DNA of 64,000 nt from C-114 sp963745405 (lineage in GTDB: Bacteria; Chloroflexota; Limnocylindria; Limnocylindrales; CSP1-4), in contig CAVUWY010000002.1 in assembly GCA_963745405.1 (NCBI GenBank), positions 2,232,001-2,296,000 on the forward strand, written 5' to 3'. This document shows positions 1 through 8,492 of the stretch, piece by piece. Each line of letters begins with the position of its first letter. Positions within the stretch are counted from its first letter, which is position 1. Position numbers and translations under genes: made by a program. Below the pieces are notes generated by a model. That model worked only from the letters and a program-made list of their open reading frames with translations, had not been told where the DNA came from and made no database searches.

Positions 1-1943
1 GTCGCCCCATGGACGTCCGTCCACGAGCGGCCGACCAGGTCCTCGATGGCGGCGCCGACCGCCTCGGCCTCGGCCGGCGACCGGACGCCGTCGTCGGCAT
101 GCTCGACCGGCACGAAGCGCAGGCCGAGGTCGTCCGCCCCGTCGTCGTCGACGAGACGCTGGCGGGCCGTCGTCCGATCGGTCCGCAGTCGGCCGGCGTA
201 GAACGTGTCGGAGATGAACCCGTTCACCCGGGGGTGCATCCGGTACGTGACGTCGAGGAACAGGCCGCGATCCGGGGCGATCGTCTCGTCGTCGCCGACG
301 ACATGCTCCAGGGCGGAGACGCCAGCCCCGTAGGGATGGATCCCGCTCGACACCTGGGGCAGCTGGTTCGGGTCTCCCAGGAGGACGATGGATCGGGCGG
401 CACCGCCGATGGCCACGACGTTGGCGAGCGACAGCTGGCCGGCCTCGTCGACGAACAGCACGTCGACGGCGGCCCGCATGTCGGGCCGGGCGAAGAGCCA
501 GGCGGTGCCGGCGGCCACGTCGTAGCGACCCGCCGCCAATGCCGGACCGACGTCGCCACTGCTCGCCGCGAGGTCGACGCCCTCGAGGTGGGTGGCGTCG
601 TCGCCGGTCTCGCAGCGCTGGAGGACCCGGATCCCGCGTCCGCCGTGGGGCGCGCCGTCCACCGCTTCCAGGAAGTTGGTGATGGCCTTGTGCGACTGGG
701 CGGTGATGCCGACCCGGCGCCCGGCCCGGATGAGGGCCACCGCCATCCGCGCTCCCGTCCAGGTCTTGCCCGTCCCCGGCGGTCCCTGGACGGCGAGGAC
801 GCTCTCGTCCAGCGCCAGGACGCAGCGGAGCGCCGCCTGTAGCGCGTCCTCGTCCGTCGCTCGCAGGGGCCCGCCGGCGGCGTCCGTCCCGATCCGCGGC
901 GGCAGGCCGAGCAGCAGTTCCCGGACGGCGCGATACGGACCGGGCCCGGCAAGGCCGCCGGCGACGACCTGGTCGGCGATCTCGGCCAACGCCTCAGGCA
1001 TCGGCCCGGGCGACATCGGCCCGGGCTCGATGAGCGCCAGCGGATGGGGCACGGAGCTCGAACGGGCGCGGCGGAGGTCGACGGTGCCCTCGACCGGATC
1101 GAACGCCGCGACGGACCCTGCGCTCTTGCCGGTCGCCGGGTCCTCCCAGGCGTCCCCGACGTGGATCCGGGTGTCCTGGCGAGGATCGAAGCGGTAGCGG
1201 TGGATGTACGACTTCTGCTCTTCACCGACGACCCCGGTGTACTCGAGTCCGGTGATCGCCGCACTCTCGTCGAACAGGTCCTCCAGGGCGAGGCGGCGGA
1301 GGCGGAAGAACTCCCACCAGGCGGGCTTGGCGTCGCGCCGATGCCAGTCGAGGAGACCAGCCAGCAGCCACCGACCGGACTCCTCGGCCGACCGGTCCGC
1401 GTCGTCCTCGGGCACGCCGAGGCGGAGCGCTTCGGCCCGGGCTCGAGTGGCTTCCTGCCAGGCGGTGAGGCTCTCCGAGACCGCCGCCTCCGGAGCCGGT
1501 GGCCGGGGCAGGTCCCAGCCGTGCTGGAGGATGCCTTCCCGGCGGCGGTCCTCGAGCCAGTCGCGGAGGAGGAGCGTCGAGACGCAGTCGTCGCGGTTGT
1601 AGTCGGCAAGATCGCGGAGGTGGCGCTCGTCGCCGTCACGGAGCCAGCGTTCGTACTCGACGACGCTGAAGCCGGCTTCGGTGATCGGGCCCTCCCGGGC
1701 CGGCAGGTAGAGCTTCTCGATGCGCTTGATCGAATACGACTCCACGGAGGCGCGGATGCCCTGTCGGACGACCTGGTAGAGGTCGACGAGGACCTCACCG
1801 CGGAGGATCCGGTCGACCTCCTCCTCGCGCGTCGCGTGGCGCTGCATGAGGCGCTTGATGGCGCCCGACTCGTAGCCCGCGTAGTGGTAGACGTGCATCG
1901 CCGGGTCCCGGTCGAGGCGCTCGATCACGAAGTCGATGAAGCG
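1..1943 (-). CDS. TM0106-family RecB-like nuclease/helicase, C-terminal part (partial, runs off the left edge)
   Basis: Continuation of the same gene after the second frameshift; this frame stays open from about 1943 to base 1. It holds the end of the RNase H-like exonuclease domain (YNRDDC motif near 1595), then a superfamily 1 helicase: Walker A GPPGTGKT near 760, motif II VDEAGQ near 440, and motif III GDPNQLPQ near 375. The C-terminal helicase domain lies beyond the window. In the family, RecB-like nuclease, RNase H-like domain and SF1 helicase form one protein of roughly 1,100-1,200 residues. About 1,020 residues can be assembled here once the two extra bases are ignored. There is no in-frame stop and the helicase motifs are intact, so the gene was probably functional in the organism. 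Confidence 0.75.
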
Positions 1944-3073
1944 TCTCGAAGGCGGCCTTCTCGGCGGCCCGGTCGTGACCCCAGATGGGGCGGTAGGCAT
2001 GGCTGCCGTCGGGCTCCCGCCACGACACGCCGAGCAGGTACTCGAGGCCGTCGTCGTACATCCACGGATCGGCCTCGATGTCGAAGAACAGGTCGAGCGG
2101 CGACGGCTCCGGCAGGGCGGCGAGGCCGTGGTCGGGCGCGTCCGGATCGGGCTCGATGAGCTCGTAGATCGGCGGCTCCATCCCCTCGCCGCTCACCTGC
2201 AGACGAGCCTGGTTCGCTCAGGCGCTCGAGCGGCCGTGCGCTCATGCCGACGACCGGGCGATCGGCGGGCAGCACGGCCAGCTCCCGCCGCGTCGGCACG
2301 CCGTCGGCGACGAGCCGCTCCGTGTAGGTCCGGCTCATCCCGGCGACGATCGAGAGATGATCGTCGGCCCGGCGGCGGTCCATGCACGTCGGGAACCAGG
2401 TGCACACCCGGCAGTGCTCGACCGGGTCGGGGTACGTCGGCCGGGCATCCGGTGGACCGAAGATCCGCTCCTCGAAGCGGGCCTTCACCGTCCGGTAGAA
2501 GGCCCCGTAATCGGCGAGTCGCTCGACGTGCTCGACGTTGTCGCCGGTGACGATGACGAGTCGGTCGGGCGCGACGCCCTGGAGGACGGCGAGCCGATCG
2601 GCGTAGACGCAGACCTGGAGGATCGCCCCGGCCTTGACGCCTCGGGCGAGCTTCGTATCGGCGACGTCGTAGCTCCAGGCACCGAGATCGCTCGGGCGCT
2701 CGGTCTTCAGGAGGAAGTCGGCGTGGCCGCGCCAGCGGCCGTCGAAGAACGTGGCCTGGTAGATGACCTCGACGCCGCGCCGCATCGCGTCGAGGGTCTC
2801 CTCCTCGGCCGCCTGCAGCTCCGCCGGCGACTTGGGGTCCCGGTTCACGATCTCGTGGATCGTCCGGCCGGCCGTCCGGTGGCGCTCGAGGTAGCGCTTC
2901 TCGTGCTCGTCGCCGCGCTCCTGGAGGAGGAGCAGCTCGGGATCCTCGCGATGGTGCGGCCGCTCCCAGCGACCCTCGAGACGACCGAGCTCGAGCGTCG
3001 CGAGGTGGTCGCAGGCGAGGTACCCGACGAGGTCGGTGGCACTGACGATGATCGTGCCGTCGATGAGCTGCAC
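1925..3073 (-). CDS. TM0106-family RecB-like nuclease/helicase, N-terminal part (frameshifted)
   Basis: Start of a large nuclease-helicase fusion. GTG start at 3073 is preceded by GGGAG five bases away. Residues 1-240 are a RecB/PDDEXK nuclease: GHADFL (Asp119), DTK (Asp139, Lys141) and a Q-x3-Y motif (Gln153, Tyr157). Cys21 plus Cys221, Cys224 and Cys230 (C-x2-C-x5-C) resemble the iron-sulfur cluster of Cas4/AddB nucleases; cluster binding is inferred. The true frame runs only to about 2211, where one extra base (GG at 2211-2212) diverts it. The next segment, about 1945-2210, continues in the neighbouring frame with an RNase H-like DIEADP motif. A second extra base near 1944 shifts it again. 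The reading past 2211 in this frame (to 1925) is spurious. Likely role is DNA processing or repair; no CRISPR genes are nearby. Confidence 0.75.
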   Translation of the reverse strand: MQLIDGTIIVSATDLVGYLACDHLATLELGRLEGRWERPHHREDPELLLLQERGDEHEKRYLERHRTAGRTIHEIVNRDPKSPAELQAAEEETLDAMRRGVEVIYQATFFDGRWRGHADFLLKTERPSDLGAWSYDVADTKLARGVKAGAILQVCVYADRLAVLQGVAPDRLVIVTGDNVEHVERLADYGAFYRTVKARFEERIFGPPDARPTYPDPVEHCRVCTWFPTCMDRRRADDHLSIVAGMSRTYTERLVADGVPTRRELAVLPADRPVVGMSARPLERLSEPGSSAGERRGDGAADLRAHRARSGRARPRPRRPAGAVAARPVLRHRGRSVDVRRRPRVPARRVVAGARRQPCLPPHLGSRPGRREGRLRDASSTS

Positions 3074-3084
3074 GCGGACTCCCG

Positions 3085-3104
3085 AACGGGTCGGTTGACC
3101 CGTT
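3085..3104 (-). promoter_or_regulatory. Palindrome upstream of the nuclease-helicase start
   Basis: Perfect 8-bp inverted repeat, AACGGGTC and GACCCGTT around GGTT. It lies 12 bases upstream of the GTG start at 3073. A TAGGCT hexamer (possible -10) sits just upstream on the minus strand at 3107-3112. Operator or 5' UTR hairpin; function is inferred. Confidence 0.35.
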
Positions 3105-3207
3105 GAGCCTAGCCGACGACCGTGTCAGCTCGCCTGTCACCGAGGGCGCTATACCGCCGCGAGACCGGTCCCGAAGGATCGGCCCCGAGGACCGCTCGAC
3201 CGCGGAC

Positions 3208-3711
3208 CTACTCGGTGGTGACGGCGGTCCGCAGCTCCTCGCCCCAGTGGCGAGCGCGCTCGAGCTCGCCATCGCGGAGCGGCCCCTGGCTGCCCGTGAC
3301 GACGAACCGCCCGGGCTGGGCGACGGTGCGGTAGCCCAATTCCCGCAGCTCCTTCTCGATCGCGCCCGTCGCGCTGCCGGGCGACCAGCGCACGCGGGTC
3401 TCGAACGCCGCGCCGGCGCCGGTGCCGCGTGGCAGCGTCTCGAGCCACGTGCGCATGAAGGGATGACCGACATCGGCCGGCTTGTGCGCCTTGCGCCCTG
3501 CTCCCTCGATGTTGTCGCGCATCCCTTCCTGGGGCAGCCGGAAGGCCATCACCGGCGCTCCGGCGACGAGCAGGTCGACGCCCGAGACGGCGGCCAGCGA
3601 CGCCTCATCGGTGGTGAGCACGGAGGTCCCCTCGCCGATGCCGTCGGCGATGGCCCGGGCGACCTTCTCGGTGTTGCCCCAGTGCAATTCGTAGACGACG
3701 ACGGCTTTCAT
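3208..3711 (-). CDS. Flavodoxin family protein
   Basis: 167-residue flavodoxin-like protein. ATG at 3711 gives an N-terminus with the FMN phosphate loop (residues 8-15, ELHWGNTE, in place of the usual T-x-T-GNT) directly after strand 1 (MKAVVVY). A second FMN loop around GAPVMAF is plausible. The size matches short-chain flavodoxins, which are soluble one-electron or two-electron carriers. The gene stands alone between the nuclease and an aminotransferase, and no partner reductase is adjacent. Which redox partner it serves cannot be told from context. Confidence 0.8.
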   Translation of the reverse strand: MKAVVVYELHWGNTEKVARAIADGIGEGTSVLTTDEASLAAVSGVDLLVAGAPVMAFRLPQEGMRDNIEGAGRKAHKPADVGHPFMRTWLETLPRGTGAGAAFETRVRWSPGSATGAIEKELRELGYRTVAQPGRFVVTGSQGPLRDGELERARHWGEELRTAVTTE

Positions 3712-3842
3712 GGCGTTCACCCGCGCTTTCGTACGGGACGCGCATGCCGGGTCGGGCGACCACGGCGCGTTCCCTGCTTTGACTCTCGGGGTGACGGAGG
3801 CCGCCTGCCAGAGCCATCGGTCACGACGGGGAGGGGCAGAGG

Positions 3843-5207
3843 TCAGCCGAAGAGCTCGCCGACCGCGTCGTCGAAGGCGACCGTGTGGCGGTCGATGTCC
3901 GCCTCGGTCGTGGCCGGCGACATGAGGGCCATGTTGTGGAACGGGGTCATGAGCACGCGCCGGTTGAGGGCGTACAGGTGGAGGAAGCGCTCGAGCTCGA
4001 AGTCGCCGTGGTCCCACTGCTCCCGCCCCGTCCGCGGCGGCGTCGGCATGAAGTGGTACTCGGCCCGGGCGCCGAGCCGGGTGACGCTCCACGGCACCCC
4101 GTGGGCGGCGATGACCCCTTCGACGCCGGCCGTCCACCGCTCGGCGAGCGGGATCATGCGCTCGAAGGCGGCCTCGGTCAGGACCTCTCCGAGGGTCGCC
4201 CGGACGGCGGCCAGCGAGAGCGCGTAGCCGGCGAGCGTGCCGCCGATCCCGCCGACGTCGGAGTCCTCGAGGCCGATGCCGGCCGTGATCGCCGCGGCGA
4301 CCGCCTCGCTGAAGCCGTACGTCGCGGCGGGGATGCCGCCGCCGATGGTCTTGCCGATGACGAAGAGGTCCGGATCGAGGCCGTCGCGCTTCGTCATGCC
4401 GCCGGGACCGGCACAGATGGTGTGGGTCTCGTCGATGATGAGGAGCGTGCCGGTCCGCCGGGTGATGTCGCGGACGGCCTCGTGATAGCCGGGGTCCGGC
4501 AGGACGATGCCGACGTTCGTCAGGGCCGGCTCGATGAGGAGGGCGGCTACCTGCCGGTCCGTGAGGGCGGCCTCGAGGGCGGCCACGTCGTTGAACGGCA
4601 CGACCCGGGTGGTGAGCGCCGGATCGACCGGCGGCCCGATGTTGCCGCGCCGCGCCTCGACCCGGCCGTCGTCGGTCAGCCAGGCGAACGTCTCGTCGAC
4701 CGAACCGTGGTAGTTGAAGTCGTGGACGGCGATGAACGGCCGGCCGGTCACCATCCGGGCGAGCCGGATCGAGAAGCGGTTGGCGTCGGTGGCGGTCATC
4801 GCGAACTGCCAGTAGCGGAGCCCGAACCGGCGCTGCAGCTCCTCACCGACCCAGGCGGCGTCCTCGGTCGGGAGCATGTGGGTGATGCCGCGGGGCAGCT
4901 GGCGCTCGACCGCCGCGATCGTCGCCGCCGCGCCATGGCCGGCCATCGCCCCGGTGTCGCCGAGGCAGAGGTCGACGTAGTCGTGGCCGTCGACGCAGGT
5001 GAAATGGGCGCCGCTCGCCGACTCGACGTAGGGCGGGAACGCGCCGGGCCACTTGACCATCCAGTTCATCGGCACGCCGGCCAGCAGCGAGTCCATGGCG
5101 CGCGCGTGCAGGGCCGCCGAGCGTGGATGGTCGGCGATGAAGGTGGCCTCCTCGCGCTCCATGAGGGCGGCGAGGCGGGTCCGGTCGAGGGTCAGGGTGG
5201 CGGGCAC
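3843..5207 (-). CDS. Class III aminotransferase (glutamate-1-semialdehyde aminomutase-like)
   Basis: 454-residue PLP-dependent class III transaminase. The PLP-binding Asp259 (IIDETHT) and Schiff-base Lys286 (VIGKTIGGG) are present, and the GDTGAMAGHG segment near residue 84 fits the family. It resembles the aspartate aminotransferase/GSA-aminomutase branch rather than ornithine transaminases. No tetrapyrrole genes are nearby, so a HemL role is not supported. Substrate is unknown. The annotated start gives a normal-length N-terminus. The gene is separated from flavodoxin by 131 bases and from the upstream zinc-ribbon gene by 128 bases holding a hairpin. Confidence 0.85.
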   Translation of the reverse strand: MPATLTLDRTRLAALMEREEATFIADHPRSAALHARAMDSLLAGVPMNWMVKWPGAFPPYVESASGAHFTCVDGHDYVDLCLGDTGAMAGHGAAATIAAVERQLPRGITHMLPTEDAAWVGEELQRRFGLRYWQFAMTATDANRFSIRLARMVTGRPFIAVHDFNYHGSVDETFAWLTDDGRVEARRGNIGPPVDPALTTRVVPFNDVAALEAALTDRQVAALLIEPALTNVGIVLPDPGYHEAVRDITRRTGTLLIIDETHTICAGPGGMTKRDGLDPDLFVIGKTIGGGIPAATYGFSEAVAAAITAGIGLEDSDVGGIGGTLAGYALSLAAVRATLGEVLTEAAFERMIPLAERWTAGVEGVIAAHGVPWSVTRLGARAEYHFMPTPPRTGREQWDHGDFELERFLHLYALNRRVLMTPFHNMALMSPATTEADIDRHTVAFDDAVGELFG

Positions 5208-5307
5208 CCCGACATCATGCGCCGGGGGACGGCCGCGGGGTCGGGTCGTCGCGGATGACGGCCCGATGCGCCGAACGTCGGCGGTCGCGGGCTTTGCCGC
5301 GAGTTAC

Positions 5308-5328
5308 GGCCCGCCGCGACGGCGGGCC
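5308..5328 (-). terminator. Hairpin downstream of the zinc-ribbon gene
   Basis: Perfect 9-bp stem (GGCCCGCCG / CGGCGGGCC) with a CGA loop, eight bases past the stop of the minus-strand gene at 5336. No T-tract follows, so it may be a GC-rich Rho-independent-like or processing hairpin. Confidence 0.4.
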
Positions 5329-5335
5329 GAGGTGG

Positions 5336-5476
5336 TCAGGAAATCCGTCGGGTGAAGCCGCAGATCTCGCAGGTCGCGAGGCCGGTCTCCGGGTCGAGGG
5401 TGAGGAAGCTCGGGCAGCCGTTGGTGCGGCAGAAGAGCTGGCTCGAAACGGCGGTCCGGCGGCGGAGGCGGCGCAT
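5336..5476 (-). CDS. Small zinc-ribbon-like protein
   Basis: Unrecognised 46-residue protein. It has a Cys pair pattern C-x4-C (CRTNGC) followed after about 14 residues by C-x2-C (CEIC), spaced like a zinc ribbon. The basic N-terminus (MRRLRRR) suggests nucleic-acid contact or simply a short leader. ATG at 5476 was chosen because the zinc ribbon fits a compact start; an upstream GTG at 5524 would add 16 residues of low-complexity sequence. No strong ribosome binding site is visible at either. It lies alone between the aminotransferase and the DapA-family gene. Function unknown. Confidence 0.5.
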   Translation of the reverse strand: MRRLRRRTAVSSQLFCRTNGCPSFLTLDPETGLATCEICGFTRRIS

Positions 5477-5775
5477 GGCGCTCGCCCGGCCGGTAAGGCT
5501 GGTGGTGGTGGAACGGGACAACACGGGTGTTTCTCTCTGTTTCTCGATGGCCGGCGCCGGGACATTCTCATCCCACGGCTGCTGCGGCCTGATGGTTCCG
5601 CTCAGGACGATCCGTGATGGGGACCGGAGCGGTTGGACATCGCTGGCGACGTTCGGTGCGGGAGCGGAGTCGTGCTCTGACCTGCAGCCGTTGGGCGTCG
5701 GGCGATGCCTGGATTCTGAGGCCGGGGGCCCGCCCTGTCAAACGTGCCGACGGTACGGGATCCGCCGGACGTTCG

Positions 5776-6711
5776 TCAGGTCGCCGGTTCGACGATCGGT
5801 CCGAGCCCGTCGGCGAGGCCGAGATCCTGGAGGATCGCGTCGAGTCCCTCCATCGTCTCGAGCGTCAGCGTCGGGGCCGGCGGCCGCACCCGCTCGTGGG
5901 CGATCGCGCCGCGACGCCGATACAGATGCTTGCGGAGCGGCAGATTGATGCCGGGCTGGTTCTCGAACCGGATGAGTGGCAGCGCACGTTCGAACGCCGC
6001 CCGGGCGCCGGCGAGGTCGCCCGCCCGGAAGCGACCCACGATATCGACGAGCAGCTCCGGGAAGCCGAAGCCCGTCATCGTGCCGACCGCGCCGGCCTCG
6101 AGCTCGTCGTACACGGCGCTCGCCCCGAGCCCACCGAGTATCCGGGTCCGCGGTTCCGCGGCGAGGATCGCCCTTGCCTTCGCCGGCGTCGGCTCGTCCT
6201 CGAGCTTGAGATGGCGGCAGCTCGGCAGCCCGCCGGCGATCGCGGCGATGACCGGGACGGACATGATCACGCCCGAGCCCGGCGGGTAGTCCTGGACGAC
6301 GATCGGCAGGACCGTGGCGTCCGCGACCGCGCCGTAGTGGCGCAGCAGGCCCTCGTCGGTCACGGGATCGAGGGCGGGCGGGGCGAGCATGAGCGAGTGG
6401 GCGCCGCGCGACCCAGCCTCCCGGGCGAAGGCGATCGCACGATCGCTGTCGGCGTGGGTCACCCCGACGCAGACGGGCAGGCGGCCGTCTGCCGCGGCGA
6501 TCGTGGTCTCGATGACCTCGGTCCGCTCGTCGTCGGACAGCTTGTGGGCCTCGCCCATGAAGCCGAGGATCGTCATCCCGTCGACACCGCTCGCGGCGAC
6601 GAACCCCGTCAGCCGGCGAAGGCTCGGCAGGTCGAGGGCGCCGTCGGGCGCGAACGGGGTGGGGACGATGTTCCAGACGCCGCCGAGCTCACGGGCGGCG
6701 GACGCGTTCAC
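5776..6711 (-). CDS. Dihydrodipicolinate synthase (DapA)/N-acetylneuraminate lyase family aldolase
   Basis: 311-residue TIM-barrel Schiff-base aldolase. The catalytic Lys is in HLKLED and the family's substrate-binding loop appears as GFMGEAHKL. The usual Y-N-x-P element is replaced by QDYPPGSG, so it is probably not a true DapA. Such paralogues cleave or form sugar acids and related 2-oxo acids. GTG at 6711 is taken as the start because the preceding gene ends at 6728. The upstream in-frame extension would overlap that gene and is low in complexity. It forms an operon with the small CxC protein (16-bp gap). Substrate unknown. Confidence 0.8.
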   Translation of the reverse strand: MNASAARELGGVWNIVPTPFAPDGALDLPSLRRLTGFVAASGVDGMTILGFMGEAHKLSDDERTEVIETTIAAADGRLPVCVGVTHADSDRAIAFAREAGSRGAHSLMLAPPALDPVTDEGLLRHYGAVADATVLPIVVQDYPPGSGVIMSVPVIAAIAGGLPSCRHLKLEDEPTPAKARAILAAEPRTRILGGLGASAVYDELEAGAVGTMTGFGFPELLVDIVGRFRAGDLAGARAAFERALPLIRFENQPGINLPLRKHLYRRRGAIAHERVRPPAPTLTLETMEGLDAILQDLGLADGLGPIVEPAT

Positions 6712-6727
6712 CGGGACGATGAGAGGT

Positions 6728-6919
6728 CTAGCGGCGCTTGCCCCGGACCGAGACGAGGTGGGACGTCCACTCGGAGGTCTGCCCGTCGTTCGTGGCCGAG
6801 CTGCCCTGCCAGCCGCAGACACAGGTCACGTGCTGGAGCCGGTGCACGTATGTCTCGATGACGTGCTTGAGGGGCTCCTCCGTCAGCGTGGCGGCCGACT
6901 TGGGCGGATTCGGATTCAC
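6728..6919 (-). CDS. Small CxCG-motif protein
   Basis: Unrecognised 63-residue protein. GTG at 6919 is well supported: AGGAG lies eight bases upstream. It contains one C-x-C-G-W motif (CVCGWQG) with a following SEWTSHL stretch and a basic C-terminus. The single Cys pair could bind metal with His residues upstream (HRLQHV) or by dimerising. It is the first gene of a two-gene unit with the DapA-family aldolase, but no functional link is obvious. Confidence 0.55.
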   Translation of the reverse strand: MNPNPPKSAATLTEEPLKHVIETYVHRLQHVTCVCGWQGSSATNDGQTSEWTSHLVSVRGKRR

Positions 6920-7016
6920 AGGGCGGACTCCTGGGCTGGTGCCGTCGGCGACGCGTCGCCTCACGCGGGGGAGCCCCTATTGTGCGCCTTTCAGGCGAAT
7001 CCCGCCGAGGCGAGGG

Positions 7017-7784
7017 TCAGAACGGGGGCCAGGGGATGGCCGGCCGGTCCGGGTCGGGGAGCGGGAACCGGCGGGTCCTCAGGAGATCGTCGACCCGGAC
7101 TCGGGTCGTACGGACCTCGGCCCGCGACAGCAGCTCTCGGAGCGAGGCGCCGAGGTCGCCGTCGAGTCGGTCGTGGATGGACTCGACGACCGTGAGTTCC
7201 TCCTCGTTCAGGCGCCGGCCTCGCCAGCCCCACAGGACCGTGCGCAGCTTCGGCTCGGCGGAGAAGCAGATGCCATGGTCGACGCCGTAGAGGTGGCCAT
7301 CGGCCGGCAGGATGTGGCCGACCTTGCGGTCGGCGTTGTTGGCGATGGCGTCGAAGACGGCCATCGGCCGCAGGCTCGGGTCCGAGCGCTCGACGAGGTC
7401 CCACGGGTCGACCGCCTCGTCGACGTCGATCCACAGCTGGACCATGCCCGGCCCGAACGGGCCGTTGCGGAAGACGGTCGGCGGGACGATGCCCCAGCCG
7501 GTCGCCTCCGACAGGACGTGCGCGGCGACCTCGCGGCGGGATAGCGTCCGGTCGGGGAAGTCGTCGAGCGGCCGCTCCCCGCGGACCGGCTTGTAGACAC
7601 AGACCGCCTCGAGGTCGGGCTCCGGGTCGGGGCAGTGTCGGACGATGCGGCAGTAGAGGGCCGCGTTGGACGAGGCGACGAGGCGTCCGACCACCTCGAG
7701 CTCGCCGTCGCGGAGGAGCTCCAGGGCGGCCGCCCGGTCGACCGTGGTCAGTTGAGGTACCCGGTCCCGTTCCGGCGGGGGCAC
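7017..7784 (-). CDS. SCO1664-family protein
   Basis: 255-residue protein of the SCO1664 family, which resembles the PI3/4-kinase-like fold by its YKPVRGERPL lysine segment, the FDAIANNADRKVGHIL segment (catalytic-loop-like, with DRK) and a later GVDHGICF (DFG-like position). Enzymatic activity in the family is not established to my knowledge. GTG at 7784 overlaps the end of the DUF3090 gene by 37 bases. The pair occurs next to each other in actinobacteria, near a phosphoglycerate-mutase-like gene that is absent here. The tight overlap implies translational coupling. Confidence 0.8.
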   Translation of the reverse strand: MPPPERDRVPQLTTVDRAAALELLRDGELEVVGRLVASSNAALYCRIVRHCPDPEPDLEAVCVYKPVRGERPLDDFPDRTLSRREVAAHVLSEATGWGIVPPTVFRNGPFGPGMVQLWIDVDEAVDPWDLVERSDPSLRPMAVFDAIANNADRKVGHILPADGHLYGVDHGICFSAEPKLRTVLWGWRGRRLNEEELTVVESIHDRLDGDLGASLRELLSRAEVRTTRVRVDDLLRTRRFPLPDPDRPAIPWPPF

Positions 7785-8317
7785 AGGTGGCCGAGTGGGT
7801 CGAGCGGCTGGCCGCAGAGCGGGCAGGGCGGGCGACCGGCGTTGACGACCGCGGCAGCCCGGGCGGCGAAGTCGCGAGCGCTGGCCGGCAGCATGACGAC
7901 CCGGATGACGTCCGGACCGTCCTCGTCGTCGTCGTCGACCTGGACCGGCTCGCCGGCCTCGTCTGCTTCGGTGATCTCGCGGGCCTCGACGATGATCCGC
8001 TCCCGCTCGCCGTCCCAGGTCAACGTCAGGGCGCCCGCTCGGAAGGCCTCCTGGAGCGGCTCGTCGAGCGGTCCCACGTCGGTCGGCGGCTCGATCATCC
8101 CATCCGGCCCCGACAGATCGAGGCCGTGCCGGCCGAGCTCCTCGAGGAGGGCGGCCAGCCGATCGGCGAGGACCGCGACCTGGGCCTTCTCGAGGGCGAC
8201 GCTGACGATCCGGCCGCCATCGCGAGCCTGAAGGAAGAAGACGCGGGCACCGGGTTCACCCACGGTACCGGCGACGAACCGCTCGGGCTCGTCGAACGAG
8301 AAGATGCGGCGGGGCAT
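7748..8317 (-). CDS. DUF3090 family protein
   Basis: 189-residue DUF3090 protein. The typical N-terminus (FSFDEPERFVAGTVG) and the C-terminal zinc-knuckle-like CPLCGQP...CPRRNG segment are both present, so it is full length. Function unknown; it is paired with SCO1664 homologues in high-GC Gram-positive genomes. It is the promoter-proximal gene of the pair, and the 175-bp gap to the divergent GntR gene holds promoter signals. Confidence 0.85.
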   Translation of the reverse strand: MPRRIFSFDEPERFVAGTVGEPGARVFFLQARDGGRIVSVALEKAQVAVLADRLAALLEELGRHGLDLSGPDGMIEPPTDVGPLDEPLQEAFRAGALTLTWDGERERIIVEAREITEADEAGEPVQVDDDDEDGPDVIRVVMLPASARDFAARAAAVVNAGRPPCPLCGQPLDPLGHLCPRRNGTGYLN

Positions 8318-8419
8318 GGTCCCGAATCTACACGGTCCCGACCATCCGGGCCGCCGACCGGATGCCGCCCCGATCCCTCCGGATCACCGCCGGGGATCCC
8401 CCCGCGATGGCGCCGGGGA

Positions 8420-8449
8420 TTGACAGGGCCGACGGCGATTGCATATAAC
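8420..8449 (+). promoter_or_regulatory. Sigma-70-like promoter of the GntR gene
   Basis: TTGACA at 8420-8425, 18-bp spacer, TATAAC at 8444-8449, about 44 bases before the TTG start. Unusually close to consensus for this GC-rich window. Confidence 0.65.
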
Positions 8450-8458
8450 CTTATGAGC
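8441..8458 (+). promoter_or_regulatory. Candidate GntR autoregulatory operator
   Basis: Inverted repeat GC-N2-ATAA-CC-TTAT-N2-GC overlapping the -10 hexamer and the expected transcription start. Position and symmetry fit a GntR/HutC dimer repressing its own promoter; binding is inferred. Confidence 0.5.
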
Positions 8459-8492
8459 AACCTCGAGCGGCGGACCCCTGCGAGGACCTCGG

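Noticed and set aside
1930..2215. Programmed frameshifting in the nuclease-helicase gene
   Set aside because: No slippery heptamer, no adjacent stop or stimulatory hairpin, and two separate single-base insertions in the same direction are better explained by sequence error or mutation.
1..3073. A Cas4-like CRISPR adaptation role for the RecB-like nuclease
   Set aside because: The Cys pattern recalls Cas4, but the gene is fused to RNase H-like and helicase domains of the TM0106 type and no cas genes or array lie nearby.
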